Assembly (NCBI GenBank): GCA_964371655.1
Contig: CAYJOD010000031.1
Coordinates: 1-62,750 of the forward strand
Reading direction: 5' to 3'
DNA: 62,750 nt
Origin: CAZGSN01 sp964371655
GTDB lineage: Bacteria > Desulfobacterota > Binatia > HRBIN30
Under the pieces are notes generated by a model that was not told the origin of the DNA, searched no databases, and saw only the letters and a list, made by a program, of their open reading frames with translations. This document shows, piece by piece, positions 57,841 through 62,750 of this stretch (positions within the stretch are counted from its first letter, which is position 1; each line of letters opens with the position of its first letter). Position numbers and translations under genes: made by a program.

Positions 57841-57987
57841 TCACCGCCGAGGCGCTGAGGCGCAGAGCAAGTCAGGAGACAACGATATGGCACGAAAGCC
57901 GACAGCCATTACTGACGGGCTTGGATCCGTCACCAACAACACCCTCGCAGCCCCGATCTCTCTGCGCCTCAGCGTCTCTGCGGTGAA
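57841..57987. repeat. inverted-repeat element, GAGGCGC unit, inside the purine operon
   Basis: Left arm TCACCGCCGAGGCGCTGAGG CGCAGAG (57841-57867), right arm CTCTGCGCCTCAGCGTCTCT GCGGTGA. It lies between purS and purQ, the widest gap of the operon (about 220 bases). The region shows no gene. Confidence 0.85.
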
Positions 57988-58026
57988 GGCGATTCGGCAT
58001 GCGCCATACACAATGAAGGGTTCTTC

Positions 58027-58758
58027 ATGCGCTGGGGTGTAGTGACGTTTCCAGGGTCGAACGACGATCATGATGCGCTGTGGGTTACCGGGCACGTCTT
58101 GGGACACGAGGCGGTTTCGCTGTGGCACAAGGATCGCGACCTCAAAGGCGTGGACTGTGTGATTCTGCCGGGTGGGTTTTCGTACGGAGACTACCTGCGC
58201 TGCGGAGCGATGGCGCGTTTCTCGCCGGTCATGGAGAGCGTCAGCGAGTTCGCGCGCAACGGCGGCTTGGTGTTCGGCACTTGTAACGGCTTTCAGATCC
58301 TGTGCGAGTCGGGTTTGCTGCCGGGCGCCTTGATCCGCAATCGCAGCCTGCGCTTCATTTGCGACCGGCCGCAGTTGCGCGTCGAGCAGACGAATACTCC
58401 GTTCACGAACCTCTATTCGGCCGGTGAGCTGATCTCGCTGCCCATCAAGCATGGCGACGGCTGCTACATCGCCGACCAGGCGACCATCGAGCATCTGGAG
58501 AAGAATCATCGTGTGGTGTTGCGCTATGTCGACGTCAGCGGGCGCGCCACGCCCGAGGCCAACCCCAACGGTGCTCTCAACAACATCGCCGGAATCGTCA
58601 ACGATCAGGGCAACGTCTTCGGACTGATGCCGCATCCGGAACACGCGTGCGAGCGCGAGCTCGGCGGCGAGGACGGACTGAAGATGTTCCAGTCGGTTCT
58701 TGCCTGGTACGCCAATCGATCGCGCCCGCACACGGCCGCCGTCGCTCCAGGACACTGA
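58027..58758 (+). CDS. purQ: FGAM synthase glutaminase subunit
   Basis: Class I glutamine amidotransferase of 243 residues, supplying ammonia to PurL. It starts GVVTFPGSNDDHDALW. The nucleophile is Cys86 in FGTCNGFQIL, and the His203/Glu205 pair lies in GLMPHPEHA. VILPGGFSYGDYLRCGAMAR is typical. It is followed by purL after two bases. Confidence 0.96.
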   Translation: MRWGVVTFPGSNDDHDALWVTGHVLGHEAVSLWHKDRDLKGVDCVILPGGFSYGDYLRCGAMARFSPVMESVSEFARNGGLVFGTCNGFQILCESGLLPGALIRNRSLRFICDRPQLRVEQTNTPFTNLYSAGELISLPIKHGDGCYIADQATIEHLEKNHRVVLRYVDVSGRATPEANPNGALNNIAGIVNDQGNVFGLMPHPEHACERELGGEDGLKMFQSVLAWYANRSRPHTAAVAPGH

Positions 58759-58760
58759 GC

Positions 58761-60989
58761 ATGTCGAACCCGCTGCAGCCCGTCACCCCAGCCGACGCCC
58801 TCGATCACGGTCTCTCCAAGGAGGAGTACCGACACATCTGCACCGTCCTCGGTCGCACCCCGAACATCACCGAGCTCGGGGTGCTGTCGGTCATGTGGTC
58901 GGAGCATTGCAGCTACAAGAGCTCACGCCTCCATTTGAAACAGCTGCCCACCAAGGGGCCGCGGGTTCTGCAAGGCCCGGGAGAAAACGCCGGCATCATC
59001 GACATCGGCGATGGTCTCGCCGTTGCCTTCAAGATGGAGAGCCACAATCACCCGTCGTTCGTCGAGCCGTACCAGGGCGCCGCCACCGGCGTCGGCGGCA
59101 TCTTGCGCGACGTGTTCACGATGGGCGCGCGCCCAATCGCGAACCTCAACTCTCTGCGCTTCGGCAGCTTCGATCATCCGCGCACGCGCTACCTGGTCAA
59201 CGGCGTCGTCGCCGGCATCGGCGGTTACGGTAACTGCATCGGTGTTCCCACCGTCGGCGGCGAGATCTACTTCGACGCGGGCTACAACGGCAACATTCTG
59301 GTGAATGCCTTTACCCTCGGGATCGTGCGCAGCGACAAGATCTTCCGCGCCGCGGCGACCGGCGTCGGCAACCCGGTGATCTACGTCGGCTCCAAGACCG
59401 GCCGCGACGGCATCCACGGCGCCAGCCTGCTGGCCTCGGCGGAGTTCAGCGGCGAGGCCGAAGCCAAGCGACCGACGGTGCAGGTCGGCGACCCGTTTAC
59501 CGAGAAGCTCCTGCTCGAGGCTTGTCTCGAGCTGATGGAGAAGGATGCCGTCGTCGCCATCCAAGACATGGGAGCCGCAGGCCTCACCAGCTCCAGCGTC
59601 GAAATGGCGGGGCGTGGCGGCATGGGCATTCAGATCGACCTCGATCAAGTTCCGGTTCGTGAAGCCGGGATGACGCCTTACGAGATGCTGTTGTCGGAGT
59701 CGCAGGAACGCATGCTGATCGTGGCGCGCGCGGGCGCCGAAGACGTGGTGCGCGGCGTATTCGGCAAGTGGGATCTCGATGCGGCGGTCATCGGCCGTGT
59801 CACCGACGACGGCATGATCCGCATCCGCTTCGGCGGCGAAGAGGTGGGTTGCCTGCCGATTGCGTTGGTCACCGACGAGGCCCCGGCCTACAACCGGCCG
59901 GCCGAGGCGCCGCGCGACTTCGAAGCCAAGCAGGAGCTCCGGCTCGACGACATTCCGCCGCCGGGCGATTACAACCAGACGCTGCTGCTGCTGCTCGACT
60001 CGCCGAACATCGCCTCCAAAGCGTGGGTCTATCGCCAGTACGATTACCTGGTGCGCAGCAATACGGTTCTCGAACCCGGTTCGGACGCGGCCGTGCTGCG
60101 GGTGAAGGGGAGCAGCAAGGGGATTGCGCTCAGCGTCGATTGCAACAGCCGCTATTGCCAGCTCGACCCCTACGTGGGAGCGATGATCGCGGTCGTGGAA
60201 TCGGCGCGCAACGTGGTGTGCGCCGGGGCGACGCCGATCGGGATGAGCGACTGTCTGAACTTCGGCAACCCGGAAAAGCCGCAGGTGATGTGGCAGTTCA
60301 CCGAAGCCATCAACGGCATACGCGACGCCTCCTTGGCGCTCAACGTGCCCGTGGTCAGCGGCAACGTCAGCTTTTACAACGAGACCGACGGTGTCGCGAT
60401 TCCGCCGACGCCGACGATTGCGATGGTTGGTCTGCTCGACGATCTGGAGCACCACACGACGCAGTGGTTCAAGACCGAAGGCGACGTCATCGTCTTGCTC
60501 GGTCAGACCCGCGAGGAGCTCGGTGGCAGCGAGTATCTGGCCTTGGCGCGCGGGATGGTGAAAGGCGCGCCGCCGTGGATCGACCTGGCGGTGGAGAAGA
60601 GCGTCCAGCAGCTTTGTCTCAAGGCCATTCAAGAAGACATCATCCGTTCGGCGCACGACGTTTCGGAAGGCGGCCTGGCGGTGGCGTTGGCCGAGTGCTG
60701 CATCTCCGGGCCGGGGGCCGGTTCGGGCGCGCTCATTGAGCTCGAGGGCTCGATTCGTCCCGACGCCCTGCTGTTCGGCGAAAGCCAGTCGCGCATCATC
60801 GTATCGCTGCGCCGTCGTCACCTCGGGCGACTGCGCGAGCTCGCGGACGCGGAGCATGTGCCATTGTTGCCGCTCGGCGAAGTCCGCGGGCATCGCCTCA
60901 TCATCAGTCCGCTGATCGACGTCGAGGTCGATCAGCTGCGGCGCGTCTGGCAGGACGCGCTGCCACGGCGAATGAATGCGACTAGCTGA
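58761..60989 (+). CDS. purL: FGAM synthase large subunit
   Basis: Small-type PurL of 742 residues, converting FGAR to FGAM with ammonia from PurQ. It shows the family segments ELGVLSVMWSEHCSYKSSR, FKMESHNHPSFVEPYQGAAT, GGYGNCIGVPTVGGE and VQDMGAAGLTSSSVEM (as AIQDMGAAGLTSSSVEMAG). The second half has VVSGNVSFYNETDG and HDVSEGGLAVALAECCISG. The start lies two bases after the purQ stop. Length and sequence fit the purS/Q/L system. Confidence 0.97.
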   Translation: MSNPLQPVTPADALDHGLSKEEYRHICTVLGRTPNITELGVLSVMWSEHCSYKSSRLHLKQLPTKGPRVLQGPGENAGIIDIGDGLAVAFKMESHNHPSFVEPYQGAATGVGGILRDVFTMGARPIANLNSLRFGSFDHPRTRYLVNGVVAGIGGYGNCIGVPTVGGEIYFDAGYNGNILVNAFTLGIVRSDKIFRAAATGVGNPVIYVGSKTGRDGIHGASLLASAEFSGEAEAKRPTVQVGDPFTEKLLLEACLELMEKDAVVAIQDMGAAGLTSSSVEMAGRGGMGIQIDLDQVPVREAGMTPYEMLLSESQERMLIVARAGAEDVVRGVFGKWDLDAAVIGRVTDDGMIRIRFGGEEVGCLPIALVTDEAPAYNRPAEAPRDFEAKQELRLDDIPPPGDYNQTLLLLLDSPNIASKAWVYRQYDYLVRSNTVLEPGSDAAVLRVKGSSKGIALSVDCNSRYCQLDPYVGAMIAVVESARNVVCAGATPIGMSDCLNFGNPEKPQVMWQFTEAINGIRDASLALNVPVVSGNVSFYNETDGVAIPPTPTIAMVGLLDDLEHHTTQWFKTEGDVIVLLGQTREELGGSEYLALARGMVKGAPPWIDLAVEKSVQQLCLKAIQEDIIRSAHDVSEGGLAVALAECCISGPGAGSGALIELEGSIRPDALLFGESQSRIIVSLRRRHLGRLRELADAEHVPLLPLGEVRGHRLIISPLIDVEVDQLRRVWQDALPRRMNATS

Positions 60990-62472
60990 AGCGCGCTTGA
61001 ACGTGGATACCAGAGCTGTGAGTTACAACGACGAGATGGAAGCCAACGCCGACGATTTCCGGCGCGACCGTTTTCACGAGGAATGCGGCGTCGTCGGCAT
61101 CTTCGGTCACCCCGAGGCGGCCAACCTCGCCTATCTCAGCCTCTACGCGCTGCAACACCGTGGCCAGGAATCGGCCGGCATTGTCTCGTCGAATGGCGAG
61201 ATCTTGATCTCGCATCGAAATCTGGGTCTGGTCGCGGAGATTTTCAGCGAGGACGTGATCCGCAAGCTCGAAGGGCGCTCGGCGATCGGACACAACCGCT
61301 ACTCGACTTCGGGGCAGACGCTGCTGAAGAACACGCAGCCCTTCGTGGTGGAGTACGGGCGCGGCGGGATCGCCATCGCGCACAACGGCAACCTCGTCAA
61401 CGCGACGGAGCTGCGCGAACAACTGCAGGAACAGGGTGCGATCTTCCAATCGAACGTCGACACCGAGGTCATCGTCCACCTCATCGCCAACTCCAAGGCG
61501 GAGCGCAGTATCGACCGCGTCGTCGCGGCGCTGGCGCAGGTGCGCGGCGCCTACTCGCTGGTCTTTCTCACGCCGCGCGCGCTCATCGCCGCCCGCGATC
61601 CGAATGGCTTTCGGCCGCTGGTTCTCGGTAGCATCAAAGACACGGTCGTCGTCGCTTCCGAAACCTGCGCCCTCGATCTGATCGGTGCGAAGTACGAGCG
61701 TGAAGTCGAACCGGGCGAGGTGCTGCACATCACGGAGGCTGGGGTCGAGAGCTTCCACCCGTTCCCGCAGGTTCCGCGCACGAGCTGTGTGTTCGAGTAC
61801 GTTTACTTCGCGCGCCCCGACAGCACGGTCTACGGCCGCAACGTGTACGAAGTGCGCAAGCAGCTCGGGCGGCAGCTGGCGATGGAGCACCCGGTCGAGG
61901 CGGATATCGTGATCCCGGTTCCCGACTCTGGGGTGCCCGCCGCCCTCGGCTATGCCGACCAAGCGAAGCTACCCTTCGAGATGGGACTGATCCGCAATCA
62001 CTACGTCGGCCGCACCTTCATCGAGCCCCGCGATGCGATTCGGCATTTCGGCGTGAAGATCAAGCTCAACGCGCAGGAAGGTGTGCTGCGCGGCAAGCGT
62101 GTGGTTGTCGTCGACGACTCCATCGTGCGCGGAACGACGAGCCGCAAGATCGTGCAGATGGTGCGCCACGCCGGCGCCACCGAAGTGCACATGCGCATCA
62201 GCTCGCCGCCGACGATCAGCTCGTGCTTCTACGGCATCGACACCCCGACTCAGCAGGAGTTGATCGCGTCGGCGAACACCTTGGAAGACATCCGCAAGTT
62301 CATTACCGCCGACAGCCTCGGGTACTTGAGCGAACGCGGCCTGTACTCCTTCCTCAGACCCGGCGACAGCAACGGCTACTGCGCCGCCTGCTTCACCGGC
62401 CGCTACCCGGTCCCAGTCACCGACCAAGGGCGCACGCGGCAGCTGGTCCTGTTCGAAGCCAAAGATCGTTAG
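60976..62472 (+). CDS. purF: amidophosphoribosyltransferase
   Basis: PurF of up to 498 residues, the committed first enzyme of purine synthesis. The N-terminal glutaminase nucleophile is the Cys in HEECGVVGIFG, preceded by a propeptide. The PRPP-binding motif is VVVVDDSIVRGTTS. Cys in RTSCVFEYVYFARPDS, SSCFYGID and GYCAACFTGRYP match the four ligands of the Fe-S cluster in the B. subtilis-type enzyme. The start is unclear: ATG 60976 overlaps purL by 14 bases; ATG 61036 gives a shorter propeptide. It closes the operon. Confidence 0.96.
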   Translation: MRLAEARLNVDTRAVSYNDEMEANADDFRRDRFHEECGVVGIFGHPEAANLAYLSLYALQHRGQESAGIVSSNGEILISHRNLGLVAEIFSEDVIRKLEGRSAIGHNRYSTSGQTLLKNTQPFVVEYGRGGIAIAHNGNLVNATELREQLQEQGAIFQSNVDTEVIVHLIANSKAERSIDRVVAALAQVRGAYSLVFLTPRALIAARDPNGFRPLVLGSIKDTVVVASETCALDLIGAKYEREVEPGEVLHITEAGVESFHPFPQVPRTSCVFEYVYFARPDSTVYGRNVYEVRKQLGRQLAMEHPVEADIVIPVPDSGVPAALGYADQAKLPFEMGLIRNHYVGRTFIEPRDAIRHFGVKIKLNAQEGVLRGKRVVVVDDSIVRGTTSRKIVQMVRHAGATEVHMRISSPPTISSCFYGIDTPTQQELIASANTLEDIRKFITADSLGYLSERGLYSFLRPGDSNGYCAACFTGRYPVPVTDQGRTRQLVLFEAKDR

Positions 62473-62502
62473 CCATCCGCGCTCGGCGGCTTGGGGCAGG
62501 TC

Positions 62503-62551
62503 AGCGCAGAGCCGCGACCGTAAGGGAGCGGTGATTCGTGGGGTATCCCAA
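62503..62551 (-). repeat. dispersed repeat B, copy 5
   Basis: GCAGAGCCGCGACCGTAAGG GAGCGGTGATTCGTGGGGTA, reverse-strand partial copy behind purF. Confidence 0.75.
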
Positions 62552-62591
62552 GGAGTCGACTGCAAACTGCAGGACAATATCGCCCCCTCCC

Positions 62592-62631
62592 TAACCCTCC
62601 CCGTTGCCGGAATCGGCAACAGGGAGGGGAG
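62592..62631. repeat. GTTGCCG hairpin repeat
   Basis: CCCTCCCCGTTGCCGGAATC GGCAACAGGGAGGG, a long hairpin with a GTTGCCG stem. A related but less perfect sequence (CCCTCCCCATTGCCGGAGTC) lies at about 43780. No gene is seen from 62473 to the window end. Confidence 0.6.
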
Positions 62632-62750
62632 CGAACGATGTTGATCATCCATCCGACGCCACCGTCTGGCGACGGCGGCTACAGCACCGACTTTCGTAGC
62701 CGCGCTCGCCAGAGGTTGTCTCACAACCCACAGGGCGCGCAGCCGCGCGC

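Noticed and set aside
58923..60893. 656-codon frame antisense to purL
   Set aside because: Shadow frame of a highly conserved gene; no recognisable domain.
1..62750. tRNA, rRNA or riboswitch genes
   Set aside because: I found no cloverleaf, rRNA segment or recognisable riboswitch by eye; a dedicated search (tRNAscan, Rfam) would be needed to exclude small ones.

Overview
The window looks like a chromosomal segment of a GC-rich, diderm, free-living bacterium. The outer membrane is implied by a complete Mla-type lipid transport operon, apolipoprotein N-acyltransferase and several lipoproteins. CofD (coenzyme F420 synthesis), a luciferase-like monooxygenase, acyl-CoA enzymes, monomeric isocitrate dehydrogenase and secreted proteins with Thr-rich linkers and DUF4215-type Cys repeats would fit a deltaproteobacterial-grade lineage such as Binatota/Desulfobacterota. 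That placement is inference; no rRNA or tRNA gene was seen.

Layout. 0.3-2.5 kb: a small lipoprotein and an orphan histidine kinase. 2.8-6.2 kb: Mla operon in the order F-E-D-A-C, with overlapping stop/start codons. 6.4-9.5 kb: a Uma2-like gene and monomeric isocitrate dehydrogenase. 9.8-13 kb: minus-strand alpha/beta hydrolase, LLM oxidoreductase and FAD oxidoreductase. 13.4-15.5 kb: a large secreted choice-of-anchor protein. 15.9-20.7 kb: lnt, cold-shock protein, LPG-synthase-like membrane protein, CDP-alcohol transferase and PhzF. 21.1-26 kb: Gfo/Idh/MocA, SDR, an LsrK-like kinase and a 2-hydroxyacid dehydrogenase. 26.3-29.2 kb: L,D-transpeptidase, a 55-residue very acidic protein, dtd, a DUF1285-like protein and trmL. 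29.2-32.8 kb: two lipoprotein hydrolases. 34-36.3 kb: a DJ-1/PfpI protein and a fused malonate-decarboxylase-like beta/gamma protein. 37.3-43.5 kb: acyl-CoA dehydrogenase, nitroreductase, thiolase, acyl-CoA ligase and TetR, with two palindromic operator candidates in front. 44.1-51.4 kb: cofD, a DprA-like gene, a hydrolase, a four-helix-bundle protein, radC, dut, hemH and hemE. 51.8-55.1 kb: secreted M28 peptidase and a double VOC protein. 55.5-62.5 kb: purine operon purB-C-S-Q-L-F.

The most unusual aspect is the intergenic DNA. It is packed with inverted-repeat elements of several classes. (1) A ~150-bp MITE-like element is present in four copies; three are bounded by exact 8-9 bp direct repeats and the fourth by a diverged one. 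(2) A second ~145-bp element occurs twice, at gene borders. (3) A composite CTCTCCCGC palindrome occurs three times, once in frame inside the TetR coding region. (4) About fifteen further elements have unrelated sequences but one architecture: two inverted arms, each made of a short degenerate tandem unit, around a 10-450 base centre. In one of these the centre holds a complete gene for a 23S-intervening-sequence-type four-helix-bundle protein, within perfect 26-bp inverted repeats. That element is the best candidate here for an undescribed system.

Limits: starts were chosen by ribosome binding sites, overlaps and family N-termini, without searches. Family calls come from recognised motifs. 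Repeat boundaries were read by eye and may be off by several bases.
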